DNA of 64,000 nucleotides, taken from NCBI GenBank assembly GCA_965207755.1, contig OZ242297.1:3534001-3598000 (forward strand), written 5' to 3'. Every line of letters begins with the position of its first letter. Position 1 is the first letter of the stretch. Below, piece by piece: positions 55,795 to 64,000 of the stretch. This DNA comes from Aldehydirespirator sp028819505. GTDB lineage: Bacteria; Actinomycetota; Acidimicrobiia; Acidimicrobiales; Aldehydirespiratoraceae. The notes under the pieces are model-generated. The model saw nothing but the letters and a program-made list of their open reading frames with translations, was not told the DNA's origin and did no database searches. The translations under genes and the position numbers were made by a program.

Positions 55795-57648
55795 ATGGCG
55801 CAGCTCCGATCGCACACCACCACTCAGGGCCGGAACCAGGCCGGCGCCCGCGCCCTGTGGCGAGCCACCGGCATGACCGACGACGACTTCAACAAGCCGA
55901 TCGTGGCTGTGGCCAACTCCTTCACGCAGTTCGTGCCCGGCCACGTCCATCTGCGCAACCTCGGCAAGCTCGTGGCCGACGAGATCGCGGCTGCGGGCGG
56001 GGTGGCCAAGGAGTTCAACACCATCGCGGTCGACGACGGCATCGCCATGGGCCACGACGGGATGCTCTACAGCCTCCCCAGCCGCGACCTCATCGCCGAC
56101 TCGGTCGAGTACATGGTGAACGCCCACTGCGCCGACGCGCTGGTGTGCATCTCCAACTGCGACAAGATCACCCCCGGCATGCTGATCGCGGCCATGCGGC
56201 TCAACGTCCCGACGGTGTTCGTGTCGGGCGGGCCCATGGAGGCGGGCAAGACCAAGCTGGCCGGGGTGAGCGTGAAGCTCGACCTGATCAACCCCATGAT
56301 CTCCGCCGGCGACAGCTCGGTCAGCGACGAGGACCTGCTGGAGATGGAGCGCTCGGCCTGCCCCACCTGCGGGTCCTGCTCGGGCATGTTCACCGCCAAC
56401 TCGATGAACTGCCTCACCGAGGCGCTCGGGCTGTCGCTGCCCGGCAACGGCACGGTGCTGGCCACCCACTCCGACCGCCGGGAGCTGTTCTGCGAGGCGG
56501 GCCGGCGGGTGGTCGACCTGGCCCGCCGCTGCTACGAGAAGGACGACGAGTCGGTGCTGCCCCGCTCGATCGCCACCAGGACCGCCTTCGAGAACGCCAT
56601 GCGCCTCGACATCGCCATGGGCGGCTCCACCAACACGGTGCTGCACATCCTGGCCGCGGCCCGCGAGGGCGAGGTGGACTTCACCATGGCCGACATCGAC
56701 CGGCTCAGCCGCAGCACGCCCAACATCTGCAAGGTGGCCCCGTCCACCGCCGAGTACCACGTGGAGGACGTACACAGGGCCGGGGGCATCATGGGAATCC
56801 TGGGCGAGCTCGACCGGGGCGGGCTGCTCGACACGTCGGTCTCCACGGTCCACTCCGAGACGCTGGCCGACGCCCTCGAGGTGTGGGACGTGATGCGCGA
56901 CCCGTCCAGCGATGTCGTCGAGTTCTTCCGGGCCGGGCCGGCCGGCATCCCAACCACCGAGGCGTTCAGCCAGTCCACCAGATGGCCGACGCTCGACACC
57001 GACCGCGACAACGGCTGCATCCGCTCGGCGGCCAGCCCCTACAGCGCCGACGGCGGGCTGGCCGTGCTCTACGGCAACATCGCTGCCGACGGCTGCATCG
57101 TCAAGACCGCCGGCGTGGACGGGTCGATCTTCACGTTCTCCGGCCCGGCCAGGGTGTTCGAGAGCCAGGACGACGCCTGCGACGGGATCCTCGACGAAGA
57201 GCACGGGATCCAGCCCGGCGACGTGGTGGTCGTGCGGTACGAGGGGCCCCGCGGCGGTCCCGGCATGCAGGAGATGCTCTACCCCACGTCGTACATCAAG
57301 TCCCGCGGGCTGGGCAAGCAGTGCGCGCTGTTCACCGACGGCCGGTTCTCGGGCGGAACGTCGGGCCTGTCCATCGGCCACGCCTCGCCGGAAGCGGCCG
57401 AGGGGGGAGCCATCGCGCTCATCCGCGACGGGGACATGATCGACATCGACATCCCGGGCCGCACCGTGAACCTCAGGGTGGGCGACGCCGAGCTGGAGCG
57501 CCGCCGCGCCGGCGAGGACCGGCGCGAGGGAGGCTGGAAGCCCCCGGTCCGCCGGCGCCGGGTCTCAGCCGCGCTGCAGGCCTACGCGGCCATGGCCACG
57601 TCCGCCGACAAGGGCGCCGTGCGCGACGTCGACCGCCTCGGCCTCTAA
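55795..57648 (+). CDS. ilvD: Dihydroxy-acid dehydratase
   Basis: 617 residues. Cluster cysteines are visible in SNCDKITPGM and CPTCGSCSGMFTANSMN, and the C-terminal domain carries GRFSGGTSGLSIGHASPEA. It dehydrates dihydroxy acids to the 2-oxo acids leading to isoleucine, leucine and valine. Intact and full length; single gene, convergent with the malic enzyme across 13 bases. Confidence 0.97.
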   Translation: MAQLRSHTTTQGRNQAGARALWRATGMTDDDFNKPIVAVANSFTQFVPGHVHLRNLGKLVADEIAAAGGVAKEFNTIAVDDGIAMGHDGMLYSLPSRDLIADSVEYMVNAHCADALVCISNCDKITPGMLIAAMRLNVPTVFVSGGPMEAGKTKLAGVSVKLDLINPMISAGDSSVSDEDLLEMERSACPTCGSCSGMFTANSMNCLTEALGLSLPGNGTVLATHSDRRELFCEAGRRVVDLARRCYEKDDESVLPRSIATRTAFENAMRLDIAMGGSTNTVLHILAAAREGEVDFTMADIDRLSRSTPNICKVAPSTAEYHVEDVHRAGGIMGILGELDRGGLLDTSVSTVHSETLADALEVWDVMRDPSSDVVEFFRAGPAGIPTTEAFSQSTRWPTLDTDRDNGCIRSAASPYSADGGLAVLYGNIAADGCIVKTAGVDGSIFTFSGPARVFESQDDACDGILDEEHGIQPGDVVVVRYEGPRGGPGMQEMLYPTSYIKSRGLGKQCALFTDGRFSGGTSGLSIGHASPEAAEGGAIALIRDGDMIDIDIPGRTVNLRVGDAELERRRAGEDRREGGWKPPVRRRRVSAALQAYAAMATSADKGAVRDVDRLGL

Positions 57649-57661
57649 TTCGCCCGGCGGT

Positions 57662-59161
57662 TCAGAGCAGGTCGGAAGGGACCGGCGGAGCAGCCGACCG
57701 CACGCAGCCCTCGGCGACCGCGCATGCCGCGACCCTGGCCGCCACGCGGGCGGCGACCCTCCGATCGAAGACCGACGGGACGACGTAGTTGCGGTCCAAG
57801 TCCTCGTCGCCGACCACCTCGGCGATGGCTCGGGCCGCGGCTGCCTTCATCCGTTCGGTGATGCACGTCGCGCCGGCATCCAGAGCCCCCCGGAACACGC
57901 CGGGGAAGGCCAGGACGTTGTTGATCTGATTCGGGAAATCCGATCTGCCGGTGGCCATCACCGCAGCCAGCCCGTCGACCTCCTCCGGGCGGATCTCCGG
58001 ATCGGGGTTCGCCATCGCGAAGATGATCGGATCGTGCGCCATGGAGCGCACATCCTCCGCACTGAGCAGCCCGGGAGCCGACAGTCCCACGAATACGTCC
58101 GCCCCGCGGATCACTTCTGAGAGCGATCCGGCCTTGCCATCCGGATTGCTGTGATGCACGAACCACTGCTTGGCGTCGTTCAGATTGCCGCGACCTGCAT
58201 GGATCGCACCGGCACGATCCACCCCCACGATCTCGCCGACGCCGGCGTCCTGCAACATCTTGGCGACCGCCAGACCGGCCGCGCCCGTTCCCGAGACGAC
58301 CACCGACACATCTGCGATCTGTTTGCCGACGAGTGTGAGAGCATTCCAGAGCGCAGCCGTCGTCACGATGGCTGTTCCGTGCTGGTCGTCGTGAAACACG
58401 GGGATGTCGAGCGCCTCGACGAGTCTCTCCTCGATCTCGAAGGCGGCAGGTGCGGCTATGTCCTCCAGATTGATCCCACCGAAAGAAGGGGCCATGCGCA
58501 CCACGGTCTCGACCAACTCGTCGGGGGCGGTCACGTCGAGGCACACCGGAAACGCGTCGACCCCGCCGAACTCCTTGAACAGCAGGGCCTTGCCTTCCAT
58601 CACGGGCAGAGCGGCTGCAGGACCGATGTCCCCCAAACCGAGGACAGCTGTTCCGTCCGTGACGATGGCGACGATGTTCTTGACGATCGTGTGGGTGTGG
58701 CGCAGCATCGGCTCCCGCTGGATCGCCTTGCACACACGAGCCACCCCCGGCGTGTACGCCATGGCCAGGTCGTGGGAATCGCCGACCGGGCAGAGGGCGT
58801 TGACCTCTATCTTCCCGCCCTCGTGGAGGCGGAACGTGCGGTCCCACCAATCGAGCACGGTCACGCCGTCGAGATCACTGACAGCCGCGACGATTTCGCG
58901 GGCGTGGTCGGGGGACTCGGCGAGCACATCGATCTCCCGCATGATGACCGGACCCTTCGCCTCGAAGCCCGGTATGGCGGCGATGTTGCCGCCGGCGTCA
59001 CCGATGGCAGTGGCGAAGCGGCCCAGAGTCCCGGGGCGGTTTCCCAGCGAGACCTTGATGGTGACGGAGTAAGCAGGCGTGGGAGTGTGCAAATCAACTA
59101 CCTCTGCGCTCGCGTTCGATTGGAATTCCCCACCGGCGCGACCTGTGGATGCCGAAACCAC
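57662..59161 (-). CDS. NAD(P)-dependent malic enzyme with N-terminal ACT domain
   Basis: 499 residues. Residues 30-110 form an ACT-like regulatory domain (VSLGNRPGTLGRFATAIGDA). The malic enzyme core includes YTPGVARVCKAI, NLEDIAAPAAFEIEE, HDDQHGTAIVTTAALWNAL and the NAD(P) motif VSGTGAAGLAVAKML. It decarboxylates malate to pyruvate. An ACT domain points to control by an amino acid or similar ligand. The C-terminus ends in an alanine/arginine-rich stretch. Confidence 0.92.
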   Translation of the reverse strand: MVSASTGRAGGEFQSNASAEVVDLHTPTPAYSVTIKVSLGNRPGTLGRFATAIGDAGGNIAAIPGFEAKGPVIMREIDVLAESPDHAREIVAAVSDLDGVTVLDWWDRTFRLHEGGKIEVNALCPVGDSHDLAMAYTPGVARVCKAIQREPMLRHTHTIVKNIVAIVTDGTAVLGLGDIGPAAALPVMEGKALLFKEFGGVDAFPVCLDVTAPDELVETVVRMAPSFGGINLEDIAAPAAFEIEERLVEALDIPVFHDDQHGTAIVTTAALWNALTLVGKQIADVSVVVSGTGAAGLAVAKMLQDAGVGEIVGVDRAGAIHAGRGNLNDAKQWFVHHSNPDGKAGSLSEVIRGADVFVGLSAPGLLSAEDVRSMAHDPIIFAMANPDPEIRPEEVDGLAAVMATGRSDFPNQINNVLAFPGVFRGALDAGATCITERMKAAAARAIAEVVGDEDLDRNYVVPSVFDRRVAARVAARVAACAVAEGCVRSAAPPVPSDLL

Positions 59162-59211
59162 GCTATCATCTGCATTCCACTACGTTGAACCGTCAACAAA
59201 GGAGCAGACTA

Positions 59212-59613
59212 GTGGTACGACAAATGTCAGACGAACACAAGGCCGCCAATGCCAAGGCTCGGGCTGAGAACGGGGCTGTGAGTGCCTATCTCGAAGCCTT
59301 GGAGTCGAACCGGCAGCGCCCCGGCCGGAGGCGCACCGCCGAGTCCATGAAGAACCGGATAGACGCGATCGGCGAGGCGCTCGAGTCGGCGACTCCGATA
59401 CGGCGGGTTCAGCTAGTGCAGGAGCGCATCGACCTCGAGCGGGCCCTCAGCGCACCGGCCGAGACAGTCGACATCAGCGAACTCGAGTCCGCCTTCGCGG
59501 ACGTTGCCGTCTCATACAGCGGCCGGAAGGGGATCACCTACTCTGCGTGGCGCGAGGTGGGCGTGCCAGCCGTGGTCCTCAAGCGCGCCGGCATCTCCCG
59601 CGGCGGCACCTGA
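59212..59613 (+). CDS. Small conserved-looking helical protein of unknown function
   Basis: 133 residues. GTG at 59212 is chosen because AAAGGAG lies seven bases upstream; ATG at 59224 is the alternative. The first 80 residues are highly charged helix (KAANAKARAENGAVSAYLEA). The end, YSGRKGITYSAWREVGVPAV followed by VLKRAGISRGGT, resembles a small DNA-binding tail. No family is recognised. It is divergent from the malic enzyme gene and convergent with purB. Confidence 0.75.
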   Translation: MVRQMSDEHKAANAKARAENGAVSAYLEALESNRQRPGRRRTAESMKNRIDAIGEALESATPIRRVQLVQERIDLERALSAPAETVDISELESAFADVAVSYSGRKGITYSAWREVGVPAVVLKRAGISRGGT

Positions 59614-59619
59614 CACCCT

Positions 59620-59661
59620 TCACAGCCGAAGTTCCGCGGGTCACAGTCGAAGTTCCGCGGG
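59620..59661. repeat. Two tandem 21-bp units at the purB 3-prime end
   Basis: TCACAGCCGAAGTTCCGCGGG (59620-59640) and the same with one change (59641-59661) stand head to tail. The second encodes the last residues and stop of purB; the first is a copy just past that stop. Confidence 0.9.
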
Positions 59662-61068
59662 CTGCGCCGCCGCCTCCGGGTGGCGGGCGACGACGCGGCG
59701 GGCCGCATGGACTACCCGTGCGGTCTGTTCCGTCGCCGTTCCTGCGAGCCGCTCCGGTCCGGCCGTGAGACGGGCCAGTTCGTCTCGTCCCAGCGGGACA
59801 CGGTCGTCGGCCGCGAGTTGATCGAGCAGACCGTCCAGGCCGACGTCGCGGTCGCCGGTCGCGTGCTGCGCGGCACGCCGCGTGGGTTCGACCAGCACTT
59901 CGTGGGCCGCCTCGCGGCCCATCCCGGCCCGGACCAGGGCTGTGAGAAGACGGGTGGTCGCCAGCAGGGGCAGGAAGCGCTCGAACTCGGCCCCGACGGC
60001 GGCCTCCTCGATCCGGAGCTCCTCCAACACTGCCCGCGCGGTGTGGAGCAGGCCGTCGGCCGCGCAGAAGGCGTCCGGGAGCATGACCCGCCGGACGGCC
60101 GAGCAACTGACGTCACCCTCGTTCCACTGCCGGCCCGCGAGCGAGGCCGCCATGGCGAGGTGGCCGTCGAGAACGGCCACCAGGGCGCCGACGCGCTCCG
60201 AGGAGCGGGCGTTGGCCTTGTGGGGCATGGCCGACGAGGCGACCTGGCCGTCGCGGAACCCCTCGGACACAAGACCGTGCCCGGCCATCAGCCGCACCGT
60301 CGTCGCCAGGGACGCAGGCCCTGACACGGCCTGGACCAGCGCGGCCACCACGTCGAGATCGAGAGAGCGCGGGTAGGTCTGCCCTGACGCGTCGAGCACC
60401 CGTCCGAAGCCGAGATGCTCGGCGACCAGGCTCTCCAATTCGTCGACCGCCCCCGCCGACCCGAGAAGGTCGAGTTGGTCGAGGCGCGTGCCGACCGGCC
60501 CCTTGATGCCCCTCAGCGGGTACCGGTCCAAGAGCTCCGCGACCCTCCCGTACCCGAGCATCGTCTCGGACGCCGCGTCAGCGAAGCGCTTCCCGAGCGT
60601 CGTGGCCTGCGCGGCCACGTTGTGGGTGCGGGCCACCATCATCGTCGTGGCATGGGCCTCGGCCAGATCGGCCAGCCTGGCGATCACCGCCACCAGGTCG
60701 TCGCGGATCACCTTCAGCGACTCGAGGACCAGCAGCTGCTCGGTGTTCTCGGTGACATCTCGGGAGGTCATGCCCAGATGGATCGATTCGTGGCCGGCGA
60801 GGGCGCAGAACTCGTCGATCCGGGCCTTCACGTCGTGGCGGGTGACGGCCTCCCGGGCGGCAATCGACTCGAGGTCGACAACCTCCAACACCGCCTCGTA
60901 GGCGTCGACGACAGCCTGCTCGACCTCGAGCCCGAGTCTGCGCTGAGCTTCCAGCACCGCCAGCCACAGCCTGCGCTCCAGCACCACGCGGCGCTCGTGG
61001 GACCACACGGCCCGCATCCGCTCGCCGGCGTAGCGGCCCGCCAGCACGTTGGGGCAGGAGGCCTCCAC
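59641..61068 (-). CDS. purB: Adenylosuccinate lyase
   Basis: 475 residues, GTG start. The superfamily signature SSAMPHKANARSSERVGAL lies near 265-283, and the catalytic region TRHDVKARIDEF and HLGMTSRDVTENTE near 77-110. It cleaves SAICAR and adenylosuccinate, releasing fumarate, in IMP and AMP synthesis. It follows purA on the same strand, with copy 5 of the 98-bp repeat between them. Confidence 0.96.
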   Translation of the reverse strand: MEASCPNVLAGRYAGERMRAVWSHERRVVLERRLWLAVLEAQRRLGLEVEQAVVDAYEAVLEVVDLESIAAREAVTRHDVKARIDEFCALAGHESIHLGMTSRDVTENTEQLLVLESLKVIRDDLVAVIARLADLAEAHATTMMVARTHNVAAQATTLGKRFADAASETMLGYGRVAELLDRYPLRGIKGPVGTRLDQLDLLGSAGAVDELESLVAEHLGFGRVLDASGQTYPRSLDLDVVAALVQAVSGPASLATTVRLMAGHGLVSEGFRDGQVASSAMPHKANARSSERVGALVAVLDGHLAMAASLAGRQWNEGDVSCSAVRRVMLPDAFCAADGLLHTARAVLEELRIEEAAVGAEFERFLPLLATTRLLTALVRAGMGREAAHEVLVEPTRRAAQHATGDRDVGLDGLLDQLAADDRVPLGRDELARLTAGPERLAGTATEQTARVVHAARRVVARHPEAAAQPAELRL

Positions 61069-61077
61069 CGCTACGAG

Positions 61078-61176
61078 CCCCGCTCTAGTTCGCTGCGCTC
61101 ACGGGCCGCTCGGGCCACGGCCTCGCTTGGCACTCCGTGAGCATGCGGCGTGGTGTGGCGCATCCGCCCGGCCTCT
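61078..61176 (-). repeat. 99-bp dispersed bipartite repeat, copy 5
   Basis: 50-base block, 36-base unique centre and 13-base block, with a few changes in the ends. The purA stop codon overlaps the 13-base block, and the 50-base block ends ten bases before the purB start. The internal peptide frame (SEAVARAARERSELERGS) is closed by a stop before purB. Confidence 0.9.
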
Positions 61177-62461
61177 AGGCGGCTTCCTGCCAGTAGAGGT
61201 ACTGGCTGCGGCCCGGGCCGACCCCGACGAGCCGGATCGGAACGCCGACGCCCTCCTCCAGGAAGGCGATGTAGTCGGCGGCCGCGGCCGGCAGCTCGGC
61301 CGACGACGTGACGCCGCTCAGGTCGGTGCTCCAACCGGCGAGATCGGCGTACACCGGCGCCGCCTTGTGGATCACCGACTGGTGGTAGGGCATGTGCTCG
61401 TGGCGCTCGCCGTCCAGATCGTAGGCGACGCACACCTTGAGGCGGTCGAGCCCGTCGAGCACGTCGAGCTTGGTGAGGGCGACCTCGGTCAGGGAGTTGA
61501 GCCGCACCGCGTGGCGCAGCATCACCAGGTCGAGCCATCCGGTGCGGCGGCGGCGGCCGGTGTTCGTCCCGAACTCGCCGCCGGCGGTGACGAGGTGGTC
61601 CCCGACCTCGTCGAACAGCTCCGTGACGAACGGCCCCGACCCCACCCGGGTCGCGTAGGCCTTGGCCACGCCGATGACCCGGTCGACTTGGCGGGGACCG
61701 ATCCCCGCGCCGGTGCAGACACCGCCGGCCACCGGATTGGACGACGTGACGAAGGGGTAGGTGCCGTGGTCGAGGTCGAGGAAGGTGGCCTGGGCCCCCT
61801 CGAACAGCACCTGCCGGCCGGATTCGAGGGCCTCGTGCAGCACGGCCACCGCATCGCAGATGTGGGGCTCGAGCCGGGGCGCGCAGCCGTCCAGGTACTC
61901 GGCGACGATGTCGTCGGCCCGCAGGGGCAGGCGGTTGAAGACCTTGGCCAGCACCTTGTTGGCGTGACCCAAGGACACGTCGAGCTTGGCCCGGAAGATC
62001 CGCGGGTCGAGCAGGTCCTGCACCCGCAGCCCGATGCGCATCGACTTGTCGGCGTACGCCGGCCCGATGCCCCGCTTGGTGGTGCCCAGCTTGGCGTCGC
62101 CGAGATGGCGCTCGTGCAGCGCGTCGAGCTCCTGGTGGTAGGGCATGATCAGGTGGGCGTTGCCCGACAGCCGCAGAGAGCCGCAGTCCACGCCACGGGA
62201 CTGGAGCGCGTCCATCTCAGCGATGAGGACCCTGGGATCGACGACGACGCCGTTGCCGATCACCGGGGTGATGTGCTCGTAGAGCACTCCGCTGGGGATC
62301 AGCTGGAGGGCGAAGGTCTCGCCGCCCACCACCAGCGTGTGCCCGGCGTTGTGGCCGCCCTGGTAGCGGACGACCATGTCCATCCCGGCAGCGACGAGGT
62401 CGGTGAACTTCCCCTTCCCCTCGTCGCCCCACTGGGTACCGACGACAACGGTCGCAGGCAC
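61175..62461 (-). CDS. purA: Adenylosuccinate synthetase
   Basis: 428 residues, GTG start. The P-loop-like GTP site is GTQWGDEGKGKFTDL at the N-terminus, the IMP site includes QGGHNAGHTLV, and later GTTKRGIGPAYADK. It joins IMP and aspartate using GTP, giving adenylosuccinate for purB just downstream. The stop lies in a dispersed repeat. Intact. Confidence 0.97.
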   Translation of the reverse strand: MPATVVVGTQWGDEGKGKFTDLVAAGMDMVVRYQGGHNAGHTLVVGGETFALQLIPSGVLYEHITPVIGNGVVVDPRVLIAEMDALQSRGVDCGSLRLSGNAHLIMPYHQELDALHERHLGDAKLGTTKRGIGPAYADKSMRIGLRVQDLLDPRIFRAKLDVSLGHANKVLAKVFNRLPLRADDIVAEYLDGCAPRLEPHICDAVAVLHEALESGRQVLFEGAQATFLDLDHGTYPFVTSSNPVAGGVCTGAGIGPRQVDRVIGVAKAYATRVGSGPFVTELFDEVGDHLVTAGGEFGTNTGRRRRTGWLDLVMLRHAVRLNSLTEVALTKLDVLDGLDRLKVCVAYDLDGERHEHMPYHQSVIHKAAPVYADLAGWSTDLSGVTSSAELPAAAADYIAFLEEGVGVPIRLVGVGPGRSQYLYWQEAA

Positions 62462-62505
62462 GGCGCTCTCCTTCAGGGGCGGGCGTTACCGTGCGATTGT
62501 ACTAG

Positions 62506-64000
62506 TCACTTGAGAACTATTGACTCGTCCGTGGCGCCGGGGCGGTCCACGTCCACGACCACGGTGTCGTCGGAGGTGTAGCGGCCCTCCAGCATGGCCA
62601 CCGCGAGCGGATCTCCGACGGCGCGCTGTATGAGGCGCTTCAGGGGCCGGGCCCCGAAGGCGGGGTCGTAGCCGGCGCGGGCCAGATGGGCCTTGGCCTC
62701 GCCGGTGACCTCCAGCCCTAGACGCCGCGCTTGCAGGCGGTCGCCGAACTGCTTGAGCTGGATGTCGACGATGGGCACGAGGTCGTCCGGCGCCAGGGCG
62801 CGGAACCGGACGATGTCGTCGATGCGGTTGACGAACTCGGGCCGGAAGAAGTTGCCCGGCTCGCCCTCGAGGTTGGACGTCATGATCAGCACGACGTTGC
62901 TGAAGTCCACCGTGCGGCCCTGCCCGTCGGTGAGACGGCCGTCGTCGAGCAGTTGCAGCAGCACGCCGAACACCTCGGCGTGGGCCTTCTCCACCTCGTC
63001 GAGCAGCACCACCGCGTAGGGGCGGCGCCGGACGGCCTCGGTCAGCTGGCCGCCCGAGTCGTGGCCCACGTATCCGGGCGGCGCTCCGATGAGTCGGGAC
63101 ACGGAGTGCTTCTCCAGGTACTCCGACATGTCGATGCGCACGATGGCCTGCTCGTCGTCGAACAGGAAGGCGGCCAGCGACCGGGCCAACTCGGTCTTGC
63201 CCACACCGGTGGGGCCGAGGAACAGGAAGCTGCCGATGGGGCGGTGGGGGTCGCTGAGGCCGACGCGGCTGCGACGGATGGCGTTGGCCACCACGCTCAC
63301 CGCCTCGTCCTGGCCCACCACCCGCTCGTGGAGGTGCTCCTCCAGCCGGATCAGCTTGGCCGCCTCGCCCTCCATCAGGCGCGACACCGGCACGCCGGTG
63401 GACCGGCTGACCACGGCCGCGATGTGGTCGGCGTCGACCTCCTCGGTGAGCATCGAGGAGTCGCGCTGCAACCCGGCCAGATGGCCGGTGGCCCCGTCGA
63501 TGCGGCGCTCGAGGTCGGGGATGATCCCGTAGCGGATCTCGGCGGCCCGCTCCAGGTCGGGCTCGCGTTCCAGGTCGGACCGGCGGGTCTCGAGCTCCTC
63601 CTTGAGGGAGCGGATGACGCCGATGGCCTCCTTCTCGGCCTTCCAGCGGGCTGTCAGCGCGGATGACTCCTCGGTGAGGTCGGCTATCTCGCGCTCCAGG
63701 TCGTCGAGACGCGCTCGCGACGTGGCGTCGCTCTCGGCGGAGACCGCGACCCGCTCCATCTCGAGCTGCCGCAGGCGGCGCTCCACCACGTCGATCTCGG
63801 TGGGCACCGAGTCGATCTCGATGCGCAGCGAGCTGGCCGCCTCGTCGATCAGGTCGATGGCCTTGTCGGGCAGGAACCGTCCGGTGATGTAGCGGTCCGA
63901 CAGCTGGGCCGCCGCGATCAGGGCGGAGTCCTTGATTCGCACCCCGTGATGGACCTCGTAGCGCTCCCGCAGGCCCCGCAGGATGGCCACCGTGGCCTCC
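62506..64000 (-). CDS. clpB: ATP-dependent chaperone ClpB, C-terminal part
   Basis: The frame enters from the right edge; about 498 codons are visible. It starts in the end of the first AAA domain (KAIDLIDEAASSLRIEID), then the middle coiled coil (to about visible residue 195), then the second AAA domain with Walker A GPTGVGKTELA, Walker B VVLLDEVEKAH and sensor TSNLEG. It works with DnaK to unfold aggregates. Between TSNLEG and FRPEFVNRIDDIV the linker is about 20 residues shorter than in E. coli ClpB. Confidence 0.93.
   Translation of the reverse strand, partial: EATVAILRGLRERYEVHHGVRIKDSALIAAAQLSDRYITGRFLPDKAIDLIDEAASSLRIEIDSVPTEIDVVERRLRQLEMERVAVSAESDATSRARLDDLEREIADLTEESSALTARWKAEKEAIGVIRSLKEELETRRSDLEREPDLERAAEIRYGIIPDLERRIDGATGHLAGLQRDSSMLTEEVDADHIAAVVSRSTGVPVSRLMEGEAAKLIRLEEHLHERVVGQDEAVSVVANAIRRSRVGLSDPHRPIGSFLFLGPTGVGKTELARSLAAFLFDDEQAIVRIDMSEYLEKHSVSRLIGAPPGYVGHDSGGQLTEAVRRRPYAVVLLDEVEKAHAEVFGVLLQLLDDGRLTDGQGRTVDFSNVVLIMTSNLEGEPGNFFRPEFVNRIDDIVRFRALAPDDLVPIVDIQLKQFGDRLQARRLGLEVTGEAKAHLARAGYDPAFGARPLKRLIQRAVGDPLAVAMLEGRYTSDDTVVVDVDRPGATDESIVLK

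Noticed and set aside
54867..57788. 973-codon plus-strand open frame across the P450 and ilvD genes
   Set aside because: It is an arginine-rich shadow frame spanning two unrelated true genes.

Overview
The window reads as a stretch of chromosome from a high-G+C actinobacterium. Most genes have strongly G/C-biased third codon positions and many start with GTG. The best guess at lineage is an Acidimicrobiia-like member of the Actinobacteriota. That guess rests on the clpS-DUF2017 pair, an actinobacterial caa3-type oxidase cluster with CtaG, an aspartokinase with an internal beta-subunit start, and the general style of the proteins. It is an inference from gene content, not a phylogenetic result.

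Layout. 1-5.2 kb: a GntR/FCD regulator (cut by the left edge), a UbiD-like decarboxylase and an HpaB-like flavin monooxygenase on the minus strand, divergent from an MFS exporter, with a clean GntR-type operator between them. 5.1-9.9 kb: an accessory patch with a 19-bp tandem array, a DUF4143 ATPase, gene fragments, a coiled-coil membrane protein, a frameshifted HIRAN protein and an AbiEi-like/Fic fusion. 9.9-26.5 kb: mostly housekeeping genes (flavin reductase, EamA transporter, retropepsin, asd, lysC, dut, orn, an MBL-thioredoxin-CcdA redox cluster, pdxH, serS, a KamA-type aminomutase, a flavoprotein, OsmC), ending in a gene that looks like a sterol C-24 methyltransferase. 26.6-37.0 kb: a compact terminal-oxidase cluster (ctaG, cox4, ctaE, ctaD, ctaC, a membrane protein, plus COX3-like and COX1-like paralogues), then ctaB and divergent ctaA. 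The COX1-like paralogue has lost nearly all its metal ligands.

37.0-49.2 kb: clpS, DUF2017, an orphan HicB, then an 11-kb island. It holds an SNF2/DUF3883 helicase, a DUF1156 DNA methyltransferase, a small charged protein, a Clp-fold (SDH-type) serine protease and a HEPN-Swt1/DUF499 ATPase, all on the plus strand and mostly overlapping or tightly spaced. This is the strongest candidate for an unusual defence system, because the protease sits between the methyltransferase and the ATPase and has much lower G+C. 49.3-64 kb: an RND/MMPL exporter, a GPP34-cytochrome P450 fusion, three tRNA genes (Glu, Asp, Phe), a second P450, ilvD, an ACT-malic enzyme, a small conserved protein, purB, purA and the 3-prime part of clpB.

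Across all regions lies a dispersed 98-bp repeat (five copies) with two fixed blocks around a 35-base variable centre. It usually abuts stop codons and points the same way as the flanking genes. A second family of AATTGGCAGC-type hairpins occurs three times between asd and dut.
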